Source: Cheilinus undulatus | Lineage: Eukaryota; Chordata; Actinopteri; Labriformes; Labridae | Assembly (NCBI RefSeq): GCF_018320785.1 | Contig: NC_054885.1 | Location: 10,166,421 to 10,230,420, forward strand | DNA: 64,000 nt | Direction of reading: 5' to 3' | Shown here: piece after piece, positions 12,201 through 23,410 of the stretch | Layout: every line of letters starts with the position of its first letter | Numbering within the stretch: position 1 is the first letter of the stretch | Program-made: the position numbers and the translations under genes | The notes under the pieces: model-generated | Database searches by the model: none | Told to the model about the DNA's origin: nothing | The model's input: the letters and a program-made list of their open reading frames with translations, nothing else

Positions 12201-14583
12201 ACAGTCACACAGACACTCTGATGACCACTCAACAGTCTCACAGTCACTCTGATGACCAATCAACAGTATCACAGTCACTCTGATGACCAATCAACAGTCA
12301 CACAGTCACTCTGATGACCACTCAACAGTCACACAGTCACTCTGATGACCACTCAACAGTCACACAGTCACTCTGATGACCACTCAACAGTCACACAGAC
12401 ACTCTGATGACCAATCAACAGTCACACAGTCACTCTGATGACCACTTAACAGTCACAGAGTCACTCTGATGACCACTCAACAGTCACTCTGATGACCACT
12501 CAACAGTCACACAGACACTCTGATGACCAATCAACAGTCACACAGTCACTCTGATGACCACTCAACAGTCAGAATCACTCTGATGACCACTCAACAGTCT
12601 CACACAGTCACTCTGATGACCACTTAACACTCACAGAGTCACTCTGATGACCACTCAACAGTCAGTCACTCTGATGACCACTCAACAGTCCCACAGTCAC
12701 TCTGATGACCACTCAACAGTCACACAGTCACTCTGATGACCACTCAACAGTCAGAGTCACTCTGATGACCACTCAACAGTCAGAGTCACTCTGATGACCA
12801 CTCAACAGTCACACAGTCACTCTGATGACCACTCAACAGTCACACAGTCACTCTGATGACCACTCAACAGTCACAGAGTCACTCTGATGACCACTCAACA
12901 GTCACACAGTCACTCTGATGACCACTCAACAGTCACACAGTCACTCTGATGACCACTCAACAGTCACACAGTCACTCTGATGACCACTCAACAGTCACAC
13001 AGTCACTCTGATGACCATTCAACAGTCACAGAGCCACTCTGATGACCACTCAACAGTCACAGAGTCACTCTGATGACCACTCAACAGTCACATAGTCACT
13101 CTGATGATCACTCAACAGTCACAGAGCCACTCCACTCTGATGACCACTCAACAGTCTCACAGTCACTCTGATGACCAATCAACAGTCACAGCTGTAACTT
13201 TGTTGTCTTTTGTTGTGAACAGAGTCCTAAATTCTAAACAAGAAGTAGTACTGAGAAGGAGACCTCAGAGCTTTGCAGCCCTGTGCAGTGCTGGTGTGTT
13301 GGGGGTTTCATGTTATAGGGATGAGTTTGGGCGATTTAACTGACAGCCTATGGCTGCCTCAATAACAAGACTTGTCCTATTAGAACTATATAATTTACAG
13401 TTTTCTTTGACTGAAAATTTTGGAAAGTATTTGACATACGTAAGACCTCAATTTTAAAAAATGTAACACAAGGATGGTCACTTTTGAACTTAAAATAGAA
13501 TTTTCAGTGCAGAAATTCTACCAACCATATCTTTAATTTACATGTTATGACAATAATTTGACAAGGTAATATTATGCAGTCCATCTCTAGTTCAGTGCAG
13601 GAGTGTTGGTTTTCTTTTTTTTTTTTTTACCCCAAAAACATTTCTATGTTCTTCATTATATTCCCATAGTATCTATCCTTCCTTCTGCAATAAAAGCATC
13701 AAATGACGTGCTGAACACTCACTTTTTGTAAACATGCTCAGTTTCAAGCCCCACCTCATAAACTCCCCATGCTGTAGAAGTAAATAATTAGGGATACACA
13801 ATCTCAAGACTTTTGCTGATATCTGACATGTCAATATTAACAGATATGTAAAGCCTAGAACTCTTCATACTTAATCGTACATATGACCTATACTAACAGC
13901 CACTTAGTCATATGTAACCCTGTTTTAGAAAATTGCAACATTGATAAAGCCAGCTTTCAACTGTCCCAATTACTGGGTAATTCCAGTCAAACAATCAAGT
14001 ATATTTACCCAGCTGTGCTGAATCAGTTGCAAGAATTATTTTAATCATAGATCAAAAACATTTTTTAAACATGCAGTAAACATATGTACAAACCTTTCTA
14101 TTTTACAAAAGCCAAAGCACTGAAGTGTACCTCTAATCCATGGGTGTTGCATGCAATGTACATACGTTAAGGAGGCTGAGTGTTTACACAACACACAATG
14201 GCACTTGTTTCGCTGTACTGTTAGTATTACATACAAACTAGCAGTGTCACTAGTCTTTCAAGAAACTTTCAAAGAAAAAGAAGAGATGGGTTGTCTTTTA
14301 AATATTGCAAATAAAGTTTAAACTGATGTTACTGTGCATGACTAAGGAGTTGTTCATTGCTAAAGTTATCATGTATTGGCAGGGGTCACCAACCTGCAGC
14401 TACAGCAGTCTTCCCCAGCAGCGCCTCCTTGTACTTGCGGAGGCTCTCGTCATCTTTGTCCATCTCCTGGATCTCCTGTAAACTCTTCTGCGCTGGAGGT
14501 TTGTAGTTGACTGACCCTTCGCACTCTTCATTGGCTGCTGCGATGGCTGCCAGCTGCTCTGGTGTGGGTTCCTGCTCCGCCAT
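6270..14583 (-). CDS. arhgdia: Rho GDP-dissociation inhibitor 1 (RhoGDI alpha), five coding exons
   Basis: Coding exons are 14583..14394, 11492..11409, 10969..10893, 10749..10686 and 6472..6270. All junctions are GT-AG and keep frame, giving 205 residues (human 204). It binds prenylated Rho, Rac and Cdc42, extracts them from membranes and holds them GDP-bound in the cytosol. The N-terminal arm ([16 protein letters not shown], then [10 protein letters not shown] and [12 protein letters not shown]) is followed by the immunoglobulin-like prenyl-binding domain from about residue 70, ending [15 protein letters not shown]. The family cysteine of the LICES motif falls at residue 79. Differences from human, recalled from memory: proline at the Ser101 position, leucine at the Ser174 position, and one added proline just before the Tyr156 equivalent. 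The start is the conserved MAEQEP. A splice acceptor lies just upstream of the ATG (AG about 14,595), so the 5' UTR has at least one more exon. Intron 1 carries a large minisatellite and intron 4 a pogo-like element. Confidence 0.97.
6633..6720. repeat. MITE end fragment (GGGGTGCACCAATCGATCGG type)
   Basis: GGGGTGCACCAATCGATCGG followed by CCAATATCGGTATCAG resembles the terminal sequence of an abundant fish hAT-like MITE. Only one end is clear. It lies in ARHGDIA intron 4. Confidence 0.4.
7380..7920. repeat. AT-rich degenerate repeat
   Basis: Short recurring phrases such as TTTTGAGNNTATAATGTCAAAAA and CTGACTTTNTAATCTCAAAAATG recur at irregular spacing without a fixed period. Similar phrases make up 22,920-23,400. 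It looks like the degenerate non-coding part of an old transposon; no gene is seen. Confidence 0.35.
7944..9308 (+). mobile_element. Internally deleted pogo/Tigger-like DNA transposon with TA target site
   Basis: The left end CCGTAATTTCCGGACTATAA and the complemented right end CCGAATACCTGAATATAAGC are imperfect inverted repeats. TA lies directly outside both ends (7942-7943 and 9309-9310), as in Tc1/mariner-superfamily insertion. The 1,365-bp element contains one short open frame (8334-8666) that keeps only the two ends of a transposase-like protein. It is inserted in ARHGDIA intron 4. Family assignment is by motif memory; the exact Repbase family is unknown to me. Confidence 0.75.
8334..8666 (+). 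pseudogene. Remnant transposase frame: HTH start joined to acidic C-terminus
   Basis: 110 residues. It begins [20 protein letters not shown], the opening of a Psq/CENP-B-type helix-turn-helix found in pogo-like and Jerky-like transposases. After about 30 residues it passes directly to [20 protein letters not shown] and a strongly acidic tail with paired [12 protein letters not shown] and [12 protein letters not shown] segments. The GFRKAGL phrase is what normally follows the DDE catalytic core in this family, so the core is missing and the frame is a deletion derivative without catalytic residues. I chose ATG 8334 because the homology starts there; the frame is open upstream to 8196. It is unlikely to act as a transposase; DNA binding alone is conceivable. 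Confidence 0.65.
10265..10372. repeat. MITE end fragment (AATCTTTACAGCCCTA type)
   Basis: A stretch of AATTAATTGCAATTA-like sequence ends in CAATTAATCTTTACAGCCCT, the typical terminus of fish hAT-like MITEs. The opposite end may lie near 9,840 (AAGATTACATTTTAAATTGCG) but I could not pair the termini. It is in ARHGDIA intron 4. Confidence 0.35.
11829..13192 (+). repeat. Minisatellite, ~31-bp unit, roughly 44 copies, in ARHGDIA intron 1
   Basis: The unit is ACTCTGATGACCACTCAACA followed by GTCACACAGTC, 31 bp, with shorter variants (about 29 bp, GTCAGAGTC ending) and point changes such as CCAATCAAC and CCACTTAAC. Units run head to tail without spacers over about 1.36 kb. The variants are mixed along the array, which suggests unequal exchange or conversion. 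The same unit forms a second array at 60,940-61,630. The open frame at 13,104-13,343 is an accident of this repeat. Confidence 0.97.
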
Positions 14584-17500
14584 GTTGTGTGCTAATCACA
14601 GACACAAAGGGAAGGCAGTAGTTAAAGAACAGGGAAATAAAGTGATGAAGAGTGATAGCAAGAGGCCATACAAGAGACAACTTCCTGTTTTTGCATTTGA
14701 CTTGCTGTACTGAAATCTTTCCTGTGTTGAGCAATCAGGCTTATCTGACTTTAGGCTCATAGATGAGTGCTACAGATTAATAATCCAGGGGGGGAAATCT
14801 CTGCACCCAGGGGGGTTTACCAACAAAAAGCAGCATTTTCCACAGAAAGGAACACCACAAATAAACATTTTCTCTTAAATGTTGTTTTGACATTTCCAGT
14901 GTGATCTGCTCAAGTTCAGAGATACTACCAGTAGCGTTCACAGTAAAACTAGAGCGGTTTTGTTTATTATTTCAGCTTACAGCAGCAGAGACCAGAAGCA
15001 TCAGTCTCCTCAGCTGTGGATTCTGTTTCCCTAACACACAGCAGAGGTCAGGGGACTAAAACCTGAACACAATCAGAGCTCCAGGCTGCTTTCACTTGTT
15101 TGTCTCCTACAGCAAACAGCTGTCAGACCTCAGCAGAGAAACAGCAGTGCTAGTGTGGCTGTCCTCACTCGGCTGCGCAGTTACAGCCGTCACGACTGAT
15201 TAGGAGAGGGGACAGTGGCTCAAAGCAGATGCTGAAGAAAAGTGGGATTGTTTTGTGAGGACAGAGGTGGTCCAAGAGGCCAGAGCTGAGATAATTCATC
15301 AATTGAACATCTGAAAGGTTTGTCACAACACCAGAATTATAATTATATACTATACTAGTAACAAAATCAAATAATGTATTCAGACCTGTTTCAGTACCAC
15401 GGCAACAGAAATTGAAGTCTTATTCACACAATATTTGGTCATTTCTTGTTTAGAATGACCAAAAATAGACCCTTAAATCAGGTTGTTTTAACAGATCTCA
15501 CAGATTTGCTGCTATCTTTTCAGGGTTTATTGGCAGTGAATTTATTCATCTCCATGATTTTGCATTTTCACTGATCTATGAAACCCATGTATTCTGAGAC
15601 TTGTGGTTTGGTCGGTTGCAGCCTAACAGTGGCGTATGGTGGCTGGAGTTCCTGTGTGAGTAGTTCTGACAAGCAAACAACAACGGAGCAGGCGAAGACT
15701 TACATAATGTGATTTAAACCTGTCACAGTTTCCTTTTATGTGATGATTTTGGTTCATTTACCCACCATGTGAGGCAGTCCCCTGACATTCACTCTCTGAC
15801 CACATTTGGCACTCGCTGAATGTTAATTTCAGACTCTGGGTGTCGTAATTATATCACTGCGTGGTAGCAAAACAAACATAAAGAGAAACAGGCAGAAGCA
15901 GTACAAACAGATTTATACCTTTATAGCAAACAATAAAAAAGAGTTAATATGAACTTAGCCATACAGAATTTAGCCTTTTACTTGTTTAAATTGTCAGCAG
16001 ATTAGTTGATGTTTAGTATCATTGCAGTTGTATCCACAGAAGAGGCTTCAAAACTCTAAATGCTTAAAACTAACTGTAAAAAGGGGCTTATCTATTAAAA
16101 ACATCTGGAGCACATCTGTAGAACATAGCTGTACAAGGCTGATCAACAGCTGTAAAAGCCCAGAGGCAGCTGGACAATGGTTCCCTCATAAAACATGTTA
16201 CGTGTGGTCTGTTTAAGATTTAAAAAAAAAAAAAAAAGTGTGTATGACAGGACAATTAAAAAATGCAGCCTCAAATGTGCCTTTATGGGAAGCGCTGCTA
16301 GTTAGCAATGTCAGAATTGGCAGTGGTGTCATTTATATTTATTCTAAGGGAACTTTCCTTTGAGTTTACAGGCAGCTCAGCTACTTCCCCAGCTCAGTCA
16401 TCTTGATGTTTATAGGCATTTGCATAGTGAAAAAACACTTCCTGCAATTTTAACCAAGCATCAGGCTTAAAGAAAACTGTATCTGTTATGATTACACTAA
16501 AATAAGACTGCAACAGAAACGAAAAAAAGATAAATGTATATTACAAGAGTTTGACAAAAAGAACAAGGACCTGAACAGAAAAGGGATGGTATGTGAAAGG
16601 GACTGAAGAGTGCACAACAACGTGTGGGGGACTGTCCTACTCACAAAGCTCCAGGCCTGACCGGTCCTGAGCAAAATTACCTCCGGTACATCCTGATGTC
16701 TTAAAATGACATCGACTAGGCTCTGTTTACAAGAAGCCCGATCAGAGTAAGCACAGTGGAGAACTACCCAGAGAGCATGTGTTCACTTTGTGGCTTATTT
16801 TGGTCAGATAACGACCCTTCAACACTCAGCTATTGATTAATAAACGGTCATATTGATTTTATGTCACATCCATGTTTTGTGCACATGAGCAACTGTTCAA
16901 TGCTGAAGCACATCTCTTCCAGCTGTTCTTAGGCTAAGGAAGTGTGCTGTGCTTGAGCACTCATACTAGTCACACAAACTTACAGAGTTTAAGTGTAGGT
17001 GGCTAAAATGACTTTTGGGCTTGTGATGTCACATGTGTGCTAGTTTTTTTATCCTCTTTTTGATGCCACTGGTGTGCAATGCTATCACTTTCATTGAAAC
17101 AGTGGTTGTAACCAAACTTGTTCTCAGGTTGATGCTGCTAACTGCACTTTATATGTACTTACAAATACACACCAAACTATTTTACCCCATGCTGATGAAC
17201 AAATATGCCCTAAATGGACTACAGAGGTCACTGCTGTTTCACACAACACTCTGAAAACACAAACCATCAGCAGTTTTGGATAAAAACCAGTTCAGGGTGA
17301 TGGGACAACTTTGAAAATAAAAAACATGGTCATAGCAGAGGAACGAGGGAAAATTTTCTCATGTCAAATACATTGTTGCTGTCTCTGAATTAGCTATTTC
17401 TCACACACGGTGAAAGCCAGACTACCATTGATACAATCTGCAACAGTGCTTACTGTGTTTTCATGTGGGTGAAGGTGTTTTATGAGAATGCAGCACGTGT

Positions 17501-17611
17501 AGATGAAAACTGAGGAGGACACCATTAGAGATGCATGATATTATTGCCAACATATCATACATTGTTATCTCCTAAAACAAAACTGTACCATTGTAAATCA
17601 TGCATCCCAAG

Positions 17612-17720
17612 ACTAGGGTTGGGTATCATTTGGGTTTTTCTGATACTGGTGCTAAATCGATTTTAAACAGCGTTTGTGCCTTTGCAGTGCCTGAATCAAT
17701 ACTTTTCGGAGAAAAATAGT
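17612..17720. repeat. MITE end fragment (GGGTTGGGTATCATTTGGGT type)
   Basis: AGGGTTGGGTATCATTTGGG followed by TTTTTCTGATACTGGTGCTA matches the terminal phrase of a common teleost MITE. The paired end was not located. A similar terminus in the other orientation (TTCGGGTATCGTGACAGCCC) occurs at 30,402-30,423. Confidence 0.4.
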
Positions 17721-18649
17721 GTGTTGAATGTCGGTGAGAAAATAAAAGCTGACTCAAATGATTCAAAGAAGTGTTTTTAAAAGATACTAGTAGAACATGA
17801 GATAAGAAAAGGAAACAGATGAAACTTCTTCATGTAAGAGGTTCAAGAAAAAAGTCCTTGGTAGGAAAACACAAGACAGACAACTATCATCATTTGGCAG
17901 GGGGGACATACTGGGGTGGTGAGGTACCAAAATGAAGCATCGAACTTTGTGTAGGAATTTGCAGAGGTGGGCTTTACCATTAGGCAAATGTAGGCAACTG
18001 CCTGGGGCCTCAGACTACAAGGGGCCAAGTGAAGACCTAATTAATTTAACCCTTTCTCCTGCATCAGCTCTTGTTCTGGCTGTTTGGAATTTTAAAAGCT
18101 AAACACACATCAAAAGAGTACAATATTTTGTAAACTTGGTGATATAGACTGTAAGAAAGAGGAGAGTCTCAAGATTCTAACAAGGTCCAGTAGTAACAGC
18201 TCACACATACACAACAGAAAATAGCCACTTAGTTTGAAGAAAAATCAAACTCATGATATGCGTCGCCAACCATATCTGTCATATAATAGTCCAAAAATCA
18301 GTATAACTCTGGTATCAGATGAAGGTAAGGGTCAAAAAAAGCAACTAGCAAATTCATTTAGTCCCAAAAATCTGCTGACAAAAAAAACCAAACCAAAACA
18401 AAAAAAACAAAAAAAAAAAAAAAGAAATCATCGATAACTCACTACATAAACACTGCTCATTTCTGACACGTGCATTTGGTTTTCTGTTTGTCATGTCTGA
18501 CAGGGGTAGTTTATTTAAGGAAGTTCCCCCTCTCTGTGTCTGGTAGACTCTGAGGAATAAAAAAACCACACCCACTTAACCCTGTGGTCTGTTTTAACTG
18601 AGTAAAGTTGACCACGTCTGTTTCTGTATATCAGCCCTGAGACTGCCGA

Positions 18650-18755
18650 CCAGTCTGGAAGTGTACCCTGCCTCTCACCCAAAGACAGCTGGGATAGGCT
18701 CCAGCCCCCTGCGACCCCCACCGGGATAAGCAGGGTAGAAAATGGATGGACGTTT
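18650..18755 (+). repeat. Fish LINE 3' tail fragment (L2/Maui-type)
   Basis: The phrase CCTCTCACCCAAAGACAGCT, then GGGATAGGCTCCAGCCCCCT and GATAAGCAGGGTAGAAAATG followed by GATGGA is the characteristic 3' end of a teleost non-LTR retrotransposon. It is the opposite orientation of the copy at 2,915-3,170. Only the tail is present. Confidence 0.75.
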
Positions 18756-18833
18756 ACAACTTTTTTCTTTGAGTAAATTATCTTTTTTAAATTGAAATAA
18801 ACATGCAAACTTATTATTTATCTAGCTCTCATG

Positions 18834-19262
18834 CAGGGGCGTAGCTAGGGATTTAGGGCCCCCAGACAGAATATTACACAGGGTCCCCCTTAACTTGCTG
18901 GCCAAGCAACAAATGTTGTGGCATTTTTACAAATATCTATGCATTTTAATGTATTTTCAAACCATAATTTCCCAGTTTATGAACAATATTTTATCGTGGT
19001 CAAATTTAATTTACTCGCATTGTTTCGCACTGCTGGACTACACCGCTTGGACATTTTAAAGGGAGGAGCAGGGGCCCCCCAGTACTGTATTTTACTCTAT
19101 TTGATACATATTTCCGTTTGTTGACCGATTCATTTAGTCACTTTTGATTCAATAATGACTCTAATTACTAAGAATAAATAAATAAAAACACATTTTTCAT
19201 TGCAGGCTTCTCAAGGGGCCCTCCCTACTGTGGGCCCGGGTAATCAGTACCCTTTTTTCCCC
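18834..19262. repeat. Transposon-derived repeat with GGGGCCC-rich segments
   Basis: The segment starts GCAGGGGCGTAGCTAGGG with GGGCCCCCAGACAGA and contains further GGGGCCCCCC and GGGGCCCTCC runs, a signature of non-autonomous DNA elements in fish. Terminal inverted repeats could not be paired, so both limits are approximate. Confidence 0.4.
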
Positions 19263-20288
19263 ATGTGTTTTGCCAATGCTCTCATGGTACCGGTATCATG
19301 ACAATGCTCAATCTGTGATTGGAGGAAAAAAGTAATAGCAGTAATAGTGAGAGCCATTATCAGATGATGTCAGATTTTAATTTTTCGTGATAAAGAAAAC
19401 AAAACTACCTAAAATTAAATGCCTTGCACTTCTGTTTTTGTTGCCATTGTATCAAAACACACATCAATATCAAATTGTTTTCCTGGTATAGTGTCAAAGT
19501 TTAACCCTGTAGTAATATGACAATCTTAAATTAGGCTACACTTAATCTACAGCTAGTGTAAATAATCCCTCAACAAGCTCAAATCAAAGAAATGCAAACA
19601 GAGGAAAACCAGGTAAACACAAAAAGCAAACAAATCACAGCACTGCAAACAGACATGCCACGCAACAACACAAAAAGTGGATTGTTAGTGTTACGCTTGC
19701 CTCTGCTCTATTGTGTCGGCCATATTTTGTTGGGTGTCAGCCAAGCAGGAACTGAGAGCACAGCCCTGGTTTTCCAAATGGGGCCTCTGTGCACCCATAA
19801 AAGCACAAATTCCCCGCCTGCCAATAGGGATGGCGTGGTTTTGGCTGGTCAGCTGTGTGAGTGTTTCTGCTCAGAGAGAACATGCAGGCCAGAGAGACTT
19901 CTTGTCGCAGAGAAAGAGAGGACAGAAAGGGGACAACGAGTCCAGCTAACAGAGTGCTGTCATATCATTCTTTACGTATCGATAAATAGGTTTTTTTTTT
20001 TTCTTCACTTCCTCTACAGTGCTTGTGTTGTGCAAGCTGCATGATGGCTGCAGCGTACCTCAGTGTCACAGAACGGGAAGTGCTAGCTCTATAATGACAC
20101 ATGTTTTGTTCTATAGAGAGGCTGCACACACACACATTGAGAGTCCTTAACAGAACCAGCAGTTATGACATACCAGTATGCTACATTTACAGGTTAGATC
20201 AGGTATACTGGTCCAACACAGACGCTACAACTGGAGTAAGCATTATGACAATTCAGATCACGTGTTTTGGAAGTTCCAACCTGTACTT

Positions 20289-20612
20289 AGGGCTGGGCAA
20301 TTAATCAAAATGTAGATTAAATCGCAATATGACCTACTGCAATTTTCAAATTGCAAAGGGTGCAATATTTCTTTGACCTGAAATATGTTTTGAAATACCA
20401 GTTTAATACATTTTTTGAGGCAGAGGTGTTTTGCTCTACACATCCTGCAAACATTCAAGTGCCAATATTTTCTAGAATAATTGACAAAGTTCCTACTTTC
20501 CTTGTTGTTGTATTTGTTTGTCGTAAAAAAAAAATCCACAAAAACGTCACTCTCTTCATTACAATTCATATCAAATTTGCAATTAGGACAAAATAATTGC
20601 AATTAAATGTTT
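20289..20612. mobile_element. MITE copy (GGGCTGGGCAATTAATCAAA type), right part diverged
   Basis: The left end GGGCTGGGCAATTAATCAAA and the interior (AGATTAAATCGCAATATGAC, CAATTTTCAAATTGCAAA, then TTTGACCTGAAATATG) match the fuller copy at 26,975-27,432. The right terminus is not clear here; the sequence passes into a degenerate AT-rich repeat. Confidence 0.65.
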
Positions 20613-20614
20613 TG

Positions 20615-20975
20615 TTTGGGTGATTTGAATTTTGGGGAGAAAAAATCTGATAAATTTATCTGTAAATTTTGGGGATTTGATTTGAATTTCTTTGGAAATT
20701 TGTTTAGAAAATTGTAGGTATTCTAGGGAAATTTTTAACATTTATTTGTAAATTTTAGGGAATTTGATTCAAATTTCTGGGGGAATTAGCTCTTAAAATT
20801 TTAGGTACTTACATGAAAATTTGAGAAATGTCTTTGTAAATTTTAAAGAAGTTGATTTAATTTTCTTTGGATGGGGGTTGCTTTCATTTTTTTTTTTTGT
20901 AAATTTTATTCAAATTTGAGGAATTTATTTGTAAATTCTTGAGAATTTGATTTTATTTTTTTGGTTGGGGTGCAC
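20615..20975. repeat. Degenerate AT-rich tandem repeat (TTTGTAAATTTTGGGG-like phrase)
   Basis: The phrase TTTGTAAATTTTAGGGAATT with TTTGATTCAAATTTC recurs several times at roughly 100-bp steps with much divergence. No coding potential. It may be an expanded tail of the adjoining MITE. Confidence 0.5.
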
Positions 20976-21414
20976 TTTTATATATCTTGATTGACTGAAA
21001 TTACAACCATGCATTAACCAATTGATTGGTTGTTAGCGTATCTAAAATTACAACAAAAAACAGCATGTTATTAAAAACAGCCTGTAGCTTCTTTCTCATG
21101 TGCGCCGCCCCCATCCCTGTTTTTGGTTCTGTCCACTTCCTCCTCTTTGACTAAGGTATAAAAAATAAATAAAACATCCTGTACCTTGTCTCAAGATCAA
21201 TTTAATCAGTAACAGGTTCCTTATTGCACCACAACAAAGACTTTTTTTGCACAAGCTTGTTCTCCCATCTCTTCGGGACCAAAAAAGTAAAAAATAACCT
21301 TCCTGTGACAAAAATCTTCAAAGTCCTTGTGCCTTTTTTGCATCGTCTGTACCATTGCTCAAAGCAGTTCCTGTCTACAGTGACACAGAGAGCCACATCA
21401 CAGCAGCGTCAATT

Positions 21415-21955
21415 TCATTGCCTAAAACTATGACTACAACTATTCATCGACAGCCTTTTTTCCATGACAAAAACGAGACTATGACTAACAAAAATAGATC
21501 TTTGATGACTAAAACTTACAAAAAGTAAGTTTAGTTTTTGTCAAGATGACTAAAACTAGACTAAAATGTAACGTAGTTTTTGTTAGACATTCAAAATCTG
21601 TGATATTTCTCCACTGTGGGTAAATCTGTCAAAAAACAAGCAGCTGTATCTCTTCTGTCTCTCAGCTGTAGAAAGCAGGGACCCCAGGTCTGGCAGAGTG
21701 GAGAGAACACACTACCATGATTTGGTACCAGATTTAGGCTAGAGAATAAATGTTTGGACTAAAAGTAAAGACTAAAATTTGAGGACTTTTTATGGACTAA
21801 AACTAGACTAAAATGTTTTGCAATTTTTGTCGACTAAAACTAGACTAAAAAGGGTTGACACAACTAAAATGTGACTAAAACTGAAAGATATTTCATCTAA
21901 AGACTAAGACTGAAATTAAAAAAAGCTGCCAAAATTAACACTGCATCACAGTCTC
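21415..21955. repeat. Degenerate short-unit repeat (GACTAAAACT)
   Basis: GACTAAAACTAGACTAAAAT and close variants recur many times, with gaps, over about 540 bp. This low-complexity family is common in fish genomes. The gap around 21,605-21,740 is unique-looking sequence between the two halves. Confidence 0.6.
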
Positions 21956-22914
21956 TCTGCCTCTGTCCTTAATGAGCTATTAAGTAGGGGTAGGAGAAAA
22001 AAATCAATACAGCATGGTATTGGAATATTTTGCGTGATGATATTATATAAACTCACGTCTGCTAAGTAGCGATTTTTCAGCTGAAGTCTATGACAATGGA
22101 AATGTAAAATTAATTGTTTGGACAATTGTTTGAGCAGTGAGGTCAGCAGAGATGACGGACAGAGAGCAGGAGAAAGTCAGTCCAACAAACACAGCAGCAC
22201 CAGAGAAGACATTAGGAATGCAAGCAGGGCACAAATGAGATGGACGTGACACATGAAGTTTGCAAGCAGTGCTGCATGAAAATAAAATACTGCAGTAACA
22301 TGACAAACATGAAGGCAAGACCAATGCTAAATCAGCTAAACAGTTGAAAAAATGGTAGGGATCGCAATATAGATTGCAATATATGCAAAATGTTTAAAAT
22401 TGTAGAAATATGGAATTGAGACCCAAGTATCGTCATAATATCGTATTGTGGGGCCATGAGTGATTCCCACCCTTACTATCCAGGTGATCTGCATGATTCA
22501 AGTGTAAATACATGAGCAGGACAGCAAAGTACAAAGCAACAACTAAACAGCTTGCAAAGAAAAAAGCACAGCTAATCCCATGCAAACAATGAGGTGTGCT
22601 ACTCCACACATAAACAATGTTAGATGTTGCTGAAGGTGGAAATGAAATAAAGTCTTGTCTCTCGTGTGAAGGGTTTTGTCACACCCCTGGTAAGTATGTC
22701 AAAAGTCCAGTTATCAATGTTAACACAAGCACAATCTGAAATCTGTGCATTGCTTAGAGTAAGTGGTAGATCTGGCAAGAGATCTTAAGTCACACTCAGT
22801 TTGTCATTTAGTGCTGTTTGTGTCAGAGTATTAAACTTTACAGTGGTGCACTGTCTAAGCTTCTTCATTATTGTGAGACTGGGGCTGTGAGAGGATGTGT
22901 TTTCATTAAATATT

Positions 22915-23410
22915 TTCAAATATCTCACAAATATGACTCAAACTTATAATTTTGGCCTTTTATCTCATATTGTGCCCTTTTGAATTAATAATTTTGACTT
23001 CTGTCATCTTTTTACCTGTTAGGCGACAATTTAAAATTTTAAGTCATATTTTACTCATTATTTCTTAAATTTAATGTCTTGTTTTGACCTTCTCGCCTCT
23101 TAACTTTGACTTTTGATCCCGACTTTTGACTCCAGCGCCTCACAATTTAAAATTTTAACTCACAATTTGACCTTCTAAATCAATGATTTTGAATTTTATC
23201 TCATATTTTAACCTTTAAAACATAATTCCAACTTTCTACTTCATATATTTGCCTTTTGAAAAACTTTATTTTGAAATTAAATTTTGTGTTTTGGGCTTTT
23301 GATGATAAGTTTCTCTTTTAATCTCAGATTTTGAGTATTTAAACTAGTCATTTTTTGGCTTTTTCAATCTCAAAATTATTAATTATCAGTGCTAATTTTT
23401 CCCCCATAAC
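22915..23410. repeat. AT-rich degenerate repeat (TCTCATATTTTGACCTTT-like phrase)
   Basis: Phrases such as TTTATCTCATATTTTAACCT and CACAATTTAAAATTTTAA recur irregularly, each about 20-40 bp. No fixed period or coding signal is visible. It resembles 7,380-7,920. Confidence 0.45.

Noticed and set aside
11829-13192. Box C/D snoRNA cluster: each unit contains CTGATGA, close to the C box RTGATGA and the D box CTGA.
   Set aside because: The units are only 29-31 bp, lack a second properly spaced box and terminal stems, and repeat head to tail like a minisatellite.
19592-20044. A 150-codon open frame in the presumed ARHGDIA intron.
   Set aside because: It begins in A-rich low-complexity sequence and ends in a T-run-encoded phenylalanine stretch; no homology recognised.
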